A DNA stretch of 64,000 nucleotides from Pseudomonadota bacterium. Lineage in GTDB: Bacteria; Pseudomonadota; Gammaproteobacteria; Pseudomonadales; Azotimanducaceae. The notes beneath the pieces are model-generated. The model searched no databases and was not told the DNA's origin. It saw only the letters and a list, made by a program, of their open reading frames with translations. The stretch's first letter is position 1; every line of letters starts with the position of its first letter. The stretch covers positions 1-64,000 of the forward strand of contig JAQBUI010000012.1 in assembly GCA_027624035.1 (NCBI GenBank), given 5' to 3'. Positions 8,903 through 18,451 of the stretch are shown in pieces. The position numbers and the translations under genes are program-made.

Positions 8903-11670
8903 CCGGACCTGCCAAAATCACCGGCAATCACCTCCGAGATCCTGTCCGGATCGATATGCCTGACCATCGCCGCCTGAATCTCTTCCGGGGTCAACGACAG
9001 CATCCGATCCTGCAGCGCTGCAGTCCATGCCATGGTCCGGTCCAGATACAGATTCGAGGACAGAATCCCCGCCAGAGCGTTGTCGTTCGCCAGCTGGTTC
9101 TTCTGGGCCTCAAGAAAGCCTGATTTGGCCTCGGCAACCTCGGCTGCTTCGAAGCCATCACTCAGGACCTTGCTGATTTCCTCACGAAACGCGGCCTGCA
9201 GCGCGGGGGCGTTCTCCGGTGCATAGATTGCCCTGGCGGAAAAGAGGCCCGCCGCATCAAACGAATCGGCAAAGAATTGCGAACTGACGCCATAGGACAG
9301 GCCTTCTTTCTGCCGAATTCGAGTCGCGAGCCTGGAGTTCAGAAAGCCGCCTCCGATCATGAAGTTGGCCAGCACCAGGGCCGGATAGTCCTGGTGGTCG
9401 TCCCGGATTGGAATGTTGATACCTGCGGAAAAATAGGCGTTGGGCTTGTCAGGCGTCTCAATGACAAGCACTTCGCGGGCGACCTCGTGATGGGGGTTGG
9501 GCAGGCGCTGGTAATCTGCCCCGGAGTTCCAGCCACCAAATATCTCCTCAACCAGCGGCGCGATCTGCCGGGGATCAAAGTCACCGACGATGGCCATGCG
9601 ACCATGGTTGGCGCCATAGAAATGACGGTAAAAATCCCTGATCTGCTCCAGCGTCACGGCTTCGGTATCTGCGATGGCCTCGTCGAACGACCGCACGTAG
9701 CCCGGGTGACCCTTCGGCAATGGGTTCAGATGTCGATTGATCGCCAGTGAGCCCAGCGCATTGGGATTGGATCGATTGGACTCGTAGCTGGCAACCGTCT
9801 GCTGCTTCAGTTCCTTGAACTGGTCCGGCGGGAACGCCGGCGTCTGGAGTACCTCCCCTGCGAGCCGCAGCACGGCCGGGAGGTTTTCCCTGGTCGTCTG
9901 CACGCTGCCACCGGCCGAAGAAATCCCGCCACTGAATCCGCCCCGTGCCTTCAGACGATTGAACTCGTCCGTCAGTTGTTGCCGGTCCAGCCGTTCGGTC
10001 CCCCGCATCAACATCCCACCGGTGAGGCCAGCGACAGAGACCATGTTGGTCAATGCGTCCTCCGAGCCGTACAGGGTAGACAGGCTCATCACCACATTCT
10101 CACCTCTGGTCGCTTTCGGCAGCATGGCCAGTTCAAAACCATTGTCAAACGTCATGGTGATGGTGCGGGCATCTATATTGGCCGGCGAGGGATCGAACGC
10201 CTCCCCTTCCTTGACCGCCTCCCTGCCCCGGTAGTCGGCGACCATCGCCTCCACATCAGGCATGGGAGGGATCTCGGCCCGGTCCGGTTGATCCGTTGGA
10301 ATGAACTGGCCAACCGTACTGTTCTGGAGCTTCATGTAGGCCCGGGCAACACTGTTGACGTCGAGAGCGCTGGCCGCCGTCAGCCGGTCCCGATGCAGGA
10401 ACATCAGCCGCCAGTCACCCATGGCCGCCCAGTTGCTCAGTTGCAGCGCTACGGACTGGGAAGAATTGAACGTCAGCTCGAAATTGTTCACGAACAGGGT
10501 GCGGGCACGTTCGACTTCGTCATGGGTGATCGGAGCGTTCATGGTCGTTTCGTATACGGTCTTTTGCATGGTGGCCAGAACATCGTCTACCGACCCATCC
10601 GCCCGCAGTGCGGCAAAGATCAGCATCGGACTCGCCTCACGGTACTGGGTAGCCTGGGCGGCCACACTGACTGCCTTGCCCGATTCCACGAGCGCCTTGT
10701 ATAGCCGCCCGGAAGGTGCACTGGAAAGCGCATGGGCATACAGATCCAGTGCGGCCATGTCCTCGTGGGACCCGGGCGGGACATGAAACATCATCATGAC
10801 GAACTTCGAATCCCCGACCCGACGCAGGGTCACACTGCGCTCCCCATCCTGAACAGGTTCGACCGTATAGGTCGGCCAGATCCTGTTGGCACCTTCCCGG
10901 TCGGGACGGGGTATGGCGCCGAACTTCTCAACAATGAGATCCTTCGCCAGTTGCTGATCAAACTTGCCGGCCACCACCAGCACCGCATTATCCGGCTGAT
11001 AATACTTTCGGTAGAACGCCTGCAGACGTTCTATGGGCACGTTCTCCACATCGGAGCGAGCCCCGATGGTGGAGTTGCCATAGTTGTGCCACATGTAGGC
11101 GGTAGACATGACCCGCTGATACAGCATGCCAAGGGGATTGTTTTCACCGGACTCCATCTCGTTACGCACCACGGTCATCTCTGAATCCAGATCTTCTTTG
11201 GCGATAAAGCTGTTCACCATCCGATCCGATTCAAGATCAAGCGCCCAGTCCAGATTGTCGTCGGTGGCGGGAAAGGTCTCGTAGTAGTTGGTTCGGTCAA
11301 ACGAGGTCGTGCCGTTGGGTGATGCGCCCCGCTCGGTCAGTTCCTTCGGAATATCCGGATGATCTGGGGTTCCCTTGAATACCAGATGCTCCAGCAGGTG
11401 CGCCATCCCGGTTTCGCCGTAGGACTCGTGCCGCGACCCAACAAGGTAGGTGATATTAACGGTGGTGGTCGGCTTGCTGTCATCAGGGAATAGAATAACC
11501 CGCAGGCCATTGCTGAGTCGGTATTCTGTGATGCCTTCTACCGTGGCAAGTTCCGTCAACGTCGTGACCGTCGGCGCAGTGTGGGCCGGCCGCTCGCTTG
11601 ATGTCGGGCCGGTGTTCTGACAACCCAGCAACATCAGCGCGCCCACCATCAGCCACCAATTTCTCAACAT
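8896..11670 (-). CDS. M16 family zinc metallopeptidase, lipoprotein
   Basis: This 924-residue protein starts with a lipoprotein signal (L-M-L-L-G-C, acylated Cys17), so it is anchored in a membrane facing the periplasm. The inverted zinc motif HxxEH is present at H91-L-L-E94-H95 with a downstream acidic cluster, marking an active N-terminal M16 domain. A second M16-like half begins near residue 500 and lacks HxxEH, the usual inactive partner. Such pitrilysin-type proteases cut peptides inside a closing clamshell and are common in marine Gammaproteobacteria. GAGGGAGACCGG precedes the ATG. It follows the carboxylase gene on the same strand after a 185-bp gap, so it may have its own promoter. 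Confidence 0.92.
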   Translation of the reverse strand: MLRNWWLMVGALMLLGCQNTGPTSSERPAHTAPTVTTLTELATVEGITEYRLSNGLRVILFPDDSKPTTTVNITYLVGSRHESYGETGMAHLLEHLVFKGTPDHPDIPKELTERGASPNGTTSFDRTNYYETFPATDDNLDWALDLESDRMVNSFIAKEDLDSEMTVVRNEMESGENNPLGMLYQRVMSTAYMWHNYGNSTIGARSDVENVPIERLQAFYRKYYQPDNAVLVVAGKFDQQLAKDLIVEKFGAIPRPDREGANRIWPTYTVEPVQDGERSVTLRRVGDSKFVMMMFHVPPGSHEDMAALDLYAHALSSAPSGRLYKALVESGKAVSVAAQATQYREASPMLIFAALRADGSVDDVLATMQKTVYETTMNAPITHDEVERARTLFVNNFELTFNSSQSVALQLSNWAAMGDWRLMFLHRDRLTAASALDVNSVARAYMKLQNSTVGQFIPTDQPDRAEIPPMPDVEAMVADYRGREAVKEGEAFDPSPANIDARTITMTFDNGFELAMLPKATRGENVVMSLSTLYGSEDALTNMVSVAGLTGGMLMRGTERLDRQQLTDEFNRLKARGGFSGGISSAGGSVQTTRENLPAVLRLAGEVLQTPAFPPDQFKELKQQTVASYESNRSNPNALGSLAINRHLNPLPKGHPGYVRSFDEAIADTEAVTLEQIRDFYRHFYGANHGRMAIVGDFDPRQIAPLVEEIFGGWNSGADYQRLPNPHHEVAREVLVIETPDKPNAYFSAGINIPIRDDHQDYPALVLANFMIGGGFLNSRLATRIRQKEGLSYGVSSQFFADSFDAAGLFSARAIYAPENAPALQAAFREEISKVLSDGFEAAEVAEAKSGFLEAQKNQLANDNALAGILSSNLYLDRTMAWTAALQDRMLSLTPEEIQAAMVRHIDPDRISEVIAGDFGRSGQ

Positions 11671-11855
11671 TCCGGTCTCCCTCTATTTGACACTTGTTTC
11701 GACGTAATTCGAACTCAACCCTAACCTGACCGTCATCATGACGCTACCCCTGCGATGCGCCACCCGGGACCGCGAACAGCACACCTGCATCCCGGATCGT
11801 CGCTAACGTACTGCAGCCAGTCAGGCAGCCGTACCTGATACGGGCACGCTCAGGG
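11671..11855. other. Intergenic region with a 13-bp near-palindrome
   Basis: This 185-bp gap lies between the carboxylase gene stop and the M16 peptidase start. It contains CGTCATCATGACG at 11731-11743, symmetrical except for its central base. I see no convincing terminator hairpin with a U-tract and no small gene with a good ribosome-binding site. Confidence 0.35.
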
Positions 11856-14800
11856 CTACCAGGTATCAATATATGGATATTTCTTTTCAGTTCTTGGCGC
11901 CACCGGCGGCAACCGCTTGAGGCTGGCTGCAATCCACTCCCTGGTATCTGCCGGGTCAATTACATCGTCGATGCCACCACCGGGCGCGGAGTTCACCGCT
12001 TTGGCCCCCTCATAGGCTCGTGCCACCCGGGTATCGAATTCCCGCTTGCGCTCCTCCGGGTCTTCCATGGCGGCCAGTTCCTTGCGATAACCCAGCTTGA
12101 CCGAGCCTTCGATGTTCATACCGGCGAACTCTGCCGTTGGCCAGGCGACGGTAAAGAACCCAACCAGGGCACTGGCACCACACATGGCCTGGACGCCAAG
12201 ACCGTAAGCCTTGCGGACCACGACGCCAAACAGTGGCGTCGTCAGGTTGGCACCCGCGTTGAACATGCGTACGCAGTGGCGAACCAGAGCCGTCTTTTCC
12301 ACATCCGGGCCTACCATCATGCCAGGGCAATCCATCAGGCTCAGGATCGGAATGTCGAACGCATCACATAGCTGAATGAAGCGCGCACCCTTGTCGGCAC
12401 CATCGGAATCGATGGCACCGGCAAGATGATGAGGGTTGTTGGCGATCACACCCATGGGCCTGCCTTCCACCCGGATGAACGCGGTGATCACACCTACCCC
12501 GAATTTCTCACGGATTTCCAGCACCGAATCCTTGTCCGCGATGGTCTCGATAATTTCCCGCATGTCATACAGCCGCAGCCGATTCTCTGGTATGACGTGG
12601 CGCAGGGTCCGCTGGTCATTGGCTTGCCAGTCCTGCACCGGGCCCTGAAAGTAGGACAGATATTTCCTGGCGACCTGCACGGCCTCCGCCTCATCCTTGA
12701 CCAGGATATCCACCACGCCGTTTGGTACCTGGGTGGACATGGGACCGACTTCCTCTGGCGTATAGATACCCAGCCCACCACCTTCGATCATGGCGGGTCC
12801 ACCCATTGCCACCGTGGTATTTTCGGTGGCGATGATCACGTCGCAGCAGGCGACGAGTGCGGTGTTGCCGGCGAAGGTGCGCCCATTGATGACGCAGACC
12901 ATGGGCACCAGGCCGCTCAATTTCGAGAATGTGGTGAAGGTATTGGTATCAAAAGCGACCCCGGGCCCGATCGAATCGTCCCCCGGTCGACCGCCTCCGC
13001 CTTCACCGAACAATACCAGGGGAATGCGGAACCGATGGGCCAGTTCAAACATCCGGTCCTGTTTGTAGTGGTTTCGACTGCCCTGGGTCCCCGCGAGCAC
13101 AGTGTAGTCGTAGTGCACGACCATGGCTCTGGCTGCCTGCTCACCAAAGAGATCAGCATTGATGGTCCCTGTGCCAGCCAGGAGGCCGTCCGCGGGCGTT
13201 TCCTTGCGCAGGGTTTCCATATCATGGCGGCGATGCTGGCGGGCCACGACCAACGGCCAGTATTCCTTGAACGACCCTTCGTCCATGAGTTCCGCAATGT
13301 TTACCCGGGGCATCCGGTATCCCCGGGCATGGCGCTTGGCGACTGCCTCGGGGCGGTTCTCATCCAGGGTGAACGCATGGCGGCGATAGTTCTCCGCAAG
13401 GTCCGGGCGAATAAAGTCCGGGTCAAGCGTTTCAACGTTGGCAGCGGCGCCGCCGGTGACCTCCGCTTCCTCCACGAATACGATGGGATACTTCTCTCGC
13501 ACGACATCCCCGGCTGACATCGTGATTTCCCGCACGATGCCATCGACTTCCGAGGCAATCACATGTTCCATCTTCATGGCTTCGACCACCGCCACCTGCT
13601 GGCCGGCACGGACCTCATCACCCTCTGTGACATCAATGGAAATGATGGTGCCCTGAATGGGCGAACTCATGCCGATGCTTCCGGAAGGGCCCTGCACACT
13701 GTGTGGCGCGGCGGCCGCCTGGGTCGACGACTGCCTGGCCTTGATCTCGGCATCATGGCTGAAGAGTGCCAATGGATCGTTCTTGTCGACTCTTGCCCCC
13801 GCAAAACCGTCAGACCCGGCGTCCTCACCTTTTTCAGCCACGACGTACCTCGGCCGTGCAGTTTCTGACGGCTCCGCCAGCGCCTTCATCTGATCGTCCA
13901 CCCATCGGGTGTAGACACGGGCATTGACAAAATCCTCGTGAGTCACGATGTTGTGCAGCCACGACAGATTGTTGCCGACGCCTTCGATGCGGAATTCGGT
14001 CAGGGCCCGCGCAGTTCGTTTGACGGCCTGTGAGAAGTCCGGACCCGGCGAGTGAACAATGACCTTGGCCAGCAACGAATCGAATGCGGTGCTGGTCCTG
14101 TATCCCACGTAGCCGAAGCCATCCGTTCTGACACCGGGGCCGCTGGGAGCCTCGTAAGCCGTAAACGTACCGCTGGCAGGACGAACCTGGCCGTTGGGTT
14201 TGATCGTTTCCATATTGACTCGCGCCTGGATGGCGAAGCCTCTGGGTTCGATCGCCGTGCCGAGTCCGACTGCCGCGAGGGACTCGCCTGCAGCCAGCCG
14301 AATCTGTGACTGAACGATATCCACCCCGGTCACTTCTTCAGTCACCGTATGTTCTACCTGCAGCCGTGCGTTGGCCTCGATGAAAACAAACGGCTGCGGT
14401 CCACCTGCCTCGTCGACCAGAAACTCGAATGTACCAAGGTTGCTGTACCCCACGTGTTCTGCGAACCGGACTGCCGCCGCCAGGATATCCTCTCGCAAAC
14501 CGGAATCGAGCCCGGGCGCCGGGGCAATCTCCAGCACCTTCTGATTGCGGCGCTGGACGCTGCACTCGCGCTCCCACAGATGGGTGATGCCACCTTCCAG
14601 ATCGCCCAGAATCTGCACCTCGACGTGGCGCGCCCGGGCGATGAACTCCTCGACATAGACGTCCTCGATCCCGAATGCAGCATTCGCTTCACGACGGCAG
14701 CGCTCGTAGATCTTCTCCAGTTCATCCGCTTCAGTGACGGCGCTGGTGCCACGCCCGCCACCTCCGGCAATCGCCTTGATGATCATGGCACCACCTGAAG

Positions 14801-15251
14801 ATTCAAAAAACGCCCTCGCTTCCTCGAGGCTGACGGCCCGATCGATTCCCTTCAGCACCGGCACCCCGGCTTTGATGGCGGCTTCTCTTGCCCTCGCCTT
14901 GTCGCCAAACAGCGACAAATGCTCGACCTTTGGACCAACGAAGGTAATGCCTTGCTCGCCACAGCGGCGAGCAAATTCCGCCTGCTCGGACAGAAACCCA
15001 TAGCCAGGATGGACCGCGTCACAGCCCGTGTCTTTTGCCGCCTGGATAATCGCTTCGATATCAAGATACGCCCGGGCACCGATGCCAGACAACGGATGGG
15101 CTTCATCGGCCACCCGGGTATGCAGGCTGGCGGCATCGTCCTCGGAAAATACCGCAACGCTTCGGATGCCGAGGTCCGATGCTGCGCGGGCAATGCGAAT
15201 GGCGATCTCACCCCGATTCGCGATGAGCAATCCGGAAAAACTCATAAACAC
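11856..15251 (-). CDS. Single-chain biotin-dependent acyl-CoA carboxylase (BC-BCCP-CT fusion)
   Basis: This 1131-residue polypeptide fuses all parts of an acyl-CoA carboxylase. Residues 1-450 are biotin carboxylase with an ATP-grasp loop (G-G-G-G-R-G-T near 163). Residues 520-595 are the biotin carrier domain with E-A-M-K560-M, where K560 is biotinylated. From about 610 to 1110 comes a carboxyltransferase domain with alpha/beta-type crotonase folds (G-G-G-G-R-P-G-D near 745). ATP and bicarbonate carboxylate the biotin, which then carboxylates an acyl-CoA. The usual bacterial form has separate subunits, so the fusion is notable. AAGGAGTG precedes the ATG. It sits 69 bp downstream of the double CoA-transferase gene, suggesting a shared acyl-CoA pathway. 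Acetyl-, propionyl- and 3-methylcrotonyl-CoA are all possible substrates. Confidence 0.88.
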   Translation of the reverse strand: MFMSFSGLLIANRGEIAIRIARAASDLGIRSVAVFSEDDAASLHTRVADEAHPLSGIGARAYLDIEAIIQAAKDTGCDAVHPGYGFLSEQAEFARRCGEQGITFVGPKVEHLSLFGDKARAREAAIKAGVPVLKGIDRAVSLEEARAFFESSGGAMIIKAIAGGGGRGTSAVTEADELEKIYERCRREANAAFGIEDVYVEEFIARARHVEVQILGDLEGGITHLWERECSVQRRNQKVLEIAPAPGLDSGLREDILAAAVRFAEHVGYSNLGTFEFLVDEAGGPQPFVFIEANARLQVEHTVTEEVTGVDIVQSQIRLAAGESLAAVGLGTAIEPRGFAIQARVNMETIKPNGQVRPASGTFTAYEAPSGPGVRTDGFGYVGYRTSTAFDSLLAKVIVHSPGPDFSQAVKRTARALTEFRIEGVGNNLSWLHNIVTHEDFVNARVYTRWVDDQMKALAEPSETARPRYVVAEKGEDAGSDGFAGARVDKNDPLALFSHDAEIKARQSSTQAAAAPHSVQGPSGSIGMSSPIQGTIISIDVTEGDEVRAGQQVAVVEAMKMEHVIASEVDGIVREITMSAGDVVREKYPIVFVEEAEVTGGAAANVETLDPDFIRPDLAENYRRHAFTLDENRPEAVAKRHARGYRMPRVNIAELMDEGSFKEYWPLVVARQHRRHDMETLRKETPADGLLAGTGTINADLFGEQAARAMVVHYDYTVLAGTQGSRNHYKQDRMFELAHRFRIPLVLFGEGGGGRPGDDSIGPGVAFDTNTFTTFSKLSGLVPMVCVINGRTFAGNTALVACCDVIIATENTTVAMGGPAMIEGGGLGIYTPEEVGPMSTQVPNGVVDILVKDEAEAVQVARKYLSYFQGPVQDWQANDQRTLRHVIPENRLRLYDMREIIETIADKDSVLEIREKFGVGVITAFIRVEGRPMGVIANNPHHLAGAIDSDGADKGARFIQLCDAFDIPILSLMDCPGMMVGPDVEKTALVRHCVRMFNAGANLTTPLFGVVVRKAYGLGVQAMCGASALVGFFTVAWPTAEFAGMNIEGSVKLGYRKELAAMEDPEERKREFDTRVARAYEGAKAVNSAPGGGIDDVIDPADTREWIAASLKRLPPVAPRTEKKYPYIDTW

Positions 15252-15320
15252 TCCTTACTGTGTTGATTTCTTGATGTCTGATATGGCTGAAGTCTGAACG
15301 ACCGGGGTCCGGCCGTTGCT

Positions 15321-17741
15321 CTAATCGCGCCGATCGTAAAGGGTACCCGTGACACCCGCGGCGACCAGTGAAGCGTACTCTGACTCGCTGATCCCCAGTT
15401 CATCGACCAGAATTTCCCGACTGTGCTGCCCCACACAAGGGGCAGGACGAATAGCTGTGGCCGGTGCTGCAGAGTATCGCCAGGGGCGACCTGGCAACCA
15501 GGTCGCACCCGCTTCCGGGTGGTCGACCTCGGCGACGAATCCCGTGTCCGTGAAGTCCGGATCGGGCAATCGGTAAATGTCATAAAAAGGTTTGACTCTG
15601 GCGGCAGTGACTCCAAGCCCCCCCAGCTCCCGCTCCGCGTGGGCGGCATCCTGCCTCGCTACCCACTCCCCAAGAATGGCGTCGAGTTCCTGTTCATGCC
15701 GTTTACGGGAGGCCATGGTGGCAAACCGTGGATCGTTCAGGCGGACGTCGCCGACGTAACTGACGAGCGCCCGCCAGGCGCCCTCGGTCTCCGTCGCGAG
15801 GGCGAGCCATTCTCCGGCCGCGGCCTGATAGTTGTTATGGGGTGCTATGCGCGGATGATGGTTGCCAGCCGGTACCGGCACCCGGCCGGTGGCGTCGTAT
15901 TCCATCACGGCATCACCACAAATCACGTTGATGGCCTCCATCATGGACAGATCCACGCGCTGGGGCTCGCCAGTCCGGTCCCGATGGTGCAGTGCCGCCA
16001 TGATGCTCGCCACGAGGAAATAGCCCGCGATTGGATCTGGATAGAGCCCGCCGGTGTTCATGCCCGGGTCACCCTCATAACCATGGATGGATGAAAGCCC
16101 CGCCATCGGTTCGGTGGTGGCCCCGTTGGCTGGATAGTCCCAATACGGCCCGGTCTCGCCGTAACCCGAAATGGAAGCCCAGATCATACCCGGCCGAAGT
16201 GCGTGCAATTTGTCGAGGGTGATTCCCCAGGAAGGAATCACCGTGGGACGAAAGTTATCCGCCAGAATGTCGAAACCTGGCAGCAGTTCCCACAGCAGTT
16301 CCCGGCCCCGTTCGGACCGAAGGTCCAGGGTCACCTCGCGCTTGTGGAGATTGACAGAATTGTACTGACCCTGAGTGTTGAGTGGATGCTGCGTCCTTGA
16401 AGGGTCCTGTACACCGGGAGGCACCCGGTCAGACAGCCGACGAAAAACGTCCGGGCGATGAATCGAACCCACCTGGACCACGTCCGCGCCCAGCAGCGCC
16501 AGCAGTTCTGTAGCAAAGGTCCCGGACCACGCCTGACCAAAACTCAACACTCTGATCCCTGCAAGGGGACCATCACCCGGATTCCCACCGGTTTTGCCGG
16601 CAAGCGTCATAGGCTGCGTTCGCCGGTTCATGATGTTCTGATGTTCGCCGACGCGAGGTGCGGGGCGCGAAACACACCACGGGTTCGACGACAGTTTCGC
16701 GGGGGCACCAGCGGCACGAACCGTCTTGCCATCGAGTTCGGTCGTCGCCAGAAAATCCCGGGCAAGAAACTGTTCGTTGCTGACGATGTCCTCGATATTC
16801 TGCATGACCCCGATCACGCAGCGCAGCCGGGCAAGCTTGTGAAAGACGGGCCAGCGTTCCAGTTTGGGCAGAGATTCTGCCATCCCGAGCGCGACCTCCC
16901 GCAGGTCTTTGGAATGCCGGCCAATGTCCGGGACAAGTTCCTTTCTGTCTGCTAATTCCGGCAAACCCACCGTATGCATGGCCTCGGACCAGTTATGAAA
17001 ATCGGCAATACCGAAGTTCATGCGGCCATCCTTGAGTGGCCAGAGTGGGCCCGCCTGCCCTCTTGGCCGGCCACCTGCGGCCCCATAGCTGATACCTGTT
17101 TCGTTATAGATCGCGCCAATGGCCCAGGTGTGAACGGTGAGCGCAAACGCGTTCAATTCGCTGACGTCGACCCGCTCGGGCGAATCCGACTCGTCCCGGC
17201 GACGCAATGCCGCCGCGCCGGTGATAAATCCGGTCACGCCGCCCACATAGCCCACCTGATGTCGCGGCATCTGCAGCGGAGGCTCATCTCGATAGCCGTT
17301 GATGAATGACCAGCCGGTCCTGGCGCTGGCGGTCAGATTATTGCCTGGATGATTGGCAAGCGGTCCTTCAAGACCGTGCGGCGTGATCGAGACATGCACC
17401 GCATTGCCGCGTAGCCGCGTCAGGCAACTGTACCAGGGCGCCTCCTCGTTGATGGGCGCCGTCGTGATCAGAACATCGGCACTCTCCATCAGGCGTCCGA
17501 TATCCTCGGCATCCTGGATTTCCACCGAATGCTTGTTCCAGTTGGCGTAACCATGAAGCACTCCGCGGTCCGGCCCCGGCTGATCATCCAGAAACGGAGG
17601 TTCTTTGCGCAGCGGGTGGCCGTCGGGTGGCTCGGCCAGAACGACCTCCGCACCAAAGTCTCCAAACAATCGCGCTGCGAATGCCCCCGACAGACGGTCC
17701 GACAGGTCAACAACCCGAATTCCTTCAAATGGTCTTGTCAT
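15321..17741 (-). CDS. Double-length CaiB/BaiF family CoA-transferase
   Basis: The 806-residue protein contains two class III CoA-transferase units in tandem. The first begins at residue 5 (G-I-R-V-V-D-L-S) and the second near residue 390 (P-L-A-G-I-R-V-L-S-F-G). Class III enzymes normally form interlocked dimers of about 400-residue subunits and move CoA between carboxylic acids through an aspartyl-CoA thioester. The second half carries an I-S-G-Y-G-E-T-G-P-Y block typical of the active site; the first half is shorter (I-T-P-H-G-L-E-G-P) and may be structural. GAGGAGCT precedes the ATG. It lies upstream of the carboxylase fusion. Substrate unknown. Confidence 0.88.
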   Translation of the reverse strand: MTRPFEGIRVVDLSDRLSGAFAARLFGDFGAEVVLAEPPDGHPLRKEPPFLDDQPGPDRGVLHGYANWNKHSVEIQDAEDIGRLMESADVLITTAPINEEAPWYSCLTRLRGNAVHVSITPHGLEGPLANHPGNNLTASARTGWSFINGYRDEPPLQMPRHQVGYVGGVTGFITGAAALRRRDESDSPERVDVSELNAFALTVHTWAIGAIYNETGISYGAAGGRPRGQAGPLWPLKDGRMNFGIADFHNWSEAMHTVGLPELADRKELVPDIGRHSKDLREVALGMAESLPKLERWPVFHKLARLRCVIGVMQNIEDIVSNEQFLARDFLATTELDGKTVRAAGAPAKLSSNPWCVSRPAPRVGEHQNIMNRRTQPMTLAGKTGGNPGDGPLAGIRVLSFGQAWSGTFATELLALLGADVVQVGSIHRPDVFRRLSDRVPPGVQDPSRTQHPLNTQGQYNSVNLHKREVTLDLRSERGRELLWELLPGFDILADNFRPTVIPSWGITLDKLHALRPGMIWASISGYGETGPYWDYPANGATTEPMAGLSSIHGYEGDPGMNTGGLYPDPIAGYFLVASIMAALHHRDRTGEPQRVDLSMMEAINVICGDAVMEYDATGRVPVPAGNHHPRIAPHNNYQAAAGEWLALATETEGAWRALVSYVGDVRLNDPRFATMASRKRHEQELDAILGEWVARQDAAHAERELGGLGVTAARVKPFYDIYRLPDPDFTDTGFVAEVDHPEAGATWLPGRPWRYSAAPATAIRPAPCVGQHSREILVDELGISESEYASLVAAGVTGTLYDRRD

Positions 17742-17904
17742 AGCTCCTCATCCAGTCGCCACATCCGGCCGGCTTTGTACAGCGAGGCCCTCTACAGTTA
17801 TACGCGGGCACGGCCAACCCATCCGGAGACGTGCCTGATCGGCAGGGTCGTAACTGTATCACAACGATTCCCGCCCTCGGCAAGCCTGTCTTACACGCGC
17901 CGTT

Positions 17905-18309
17905 TCACAGCATCCGGCTGACCACCCCCAGGGGGTGGTGATGCCAGGCAACACTGACAATAAAGAGAAACGTGATCAGGGCGAACCCATAGCAGAGCAC
18001 ACGAATGTGCCTGGGTGCACCCTCGCGCAGGGCAACAGACCCGAGCACAATGTACACCAGCAGGGCCGCGACCTTGACTGTCAACCAGTGATGCACGAAG
18101 GGGTATTGCCCAATGGCGACAGAGAGCGCGATCGCCGCCACAAGCAATACCGTGTCATTCACATGGGGGAAAATCCGCAGGAATTTTGCGTCGAGCATGG
18201 GGCTGCGCCGAAGCATAAGGATACCCCGGAACGCGAACAACGTGCCCGACATCACGACACAGACTACATGAATCGACAAGGCGGAGGGATAGACCGACGC
18301 GGCATTCAT
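17905..18309 (-). CDS. SirB2 family integral membrane protein
   Basis: The 134-residue protein has four predicted membrane helices, with the family's conserved H-V-N-D-T block near residues 48-52 opening the second hairpin. SirB2-like proteins are inner-membrane proteins of unknown biochemical role; the name comes from an old invasion-regulator link in Salmonella. Just before the stop codon the coding sequence contains a near-perfect palindrome (17921-17939) that could fold strongly in RNA. A possible 26-codon leader frame with a good Shine-Dalgarno ends in an ATGA overlap with this start. It is divergent from the SCO/haem A synthase operon, which may point to a respiratory context. Confidence 0.85.
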   Translation of the reverse strand: MNAASVYPSALSIHVVCVVMSGTLFAFRGILMLRRSPMLDAKFLRIFPHVNDTVLLVAAIALSVAIGQYPFVHHWLTVKVAALLVYIVLGSVALREGAPRHIRVLCYGFALITFLFIVSVAWHHHPLGVVSRML

Positions 18310-18386
18310 GGGTCGCTGCCACCAGCCCCGCGATGATCCGCCTCATCATGGGCGGCAAGCGTGCCGCGGGGCATGAGTTGCGTCAT
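18306..18386 (-). CDS. Possible 26-residue leader peptide upstream of sirB2
   Basis: An ATG at 18386 is preceded by AGGAGAGT at normal spacing and opens a 26-codon frame. Its TGA overlaps the sirB2 ATG (ATGA), the arrangement expected for translational coupling. The peptide (starting M-T-Q-L-M-P-R-G) is polar, has no membrane segment and resembles nothing I know. It may be a real leader, or the Shine-Dalgarno may be coincidental. Confidence 0.25.
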   Translation of the reverse strand: MTQLMPRGTLAAHDEADHRGAGGSDP

Positions 18387-18436
18387 GGTTCTTCACTCTC
18401 CTAGCGACTAAAATACATTGTAAATAAAGCACTGAT

Positions 18437-18449
18437 AGGTGGTCCACCT
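18437..18449 (+). promoter_or_regulatory. Palindrome overlapping the Shine-Dalgarno of the SCO gene
   Basis: AGGTGG-T-CCACCT is a perfect 13-bp palindrome ending two bases before the ATG at 18452. Its left arm is the likely ribosome-binding site. It could be an operator, or in RNA it could partly sequester the ribosome-binding site. Seen directly; role inferred. Confidence 0.35.
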
Positions 18450-18451
18450 GT

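Noticed and set aside
12426-13517. A long open frame on the plus strand inside the carboxylase gene
   Set aside because: It has no family resemblance and lies opposite well-defined carboxyltransferase motifs; it is an antisense shadow.
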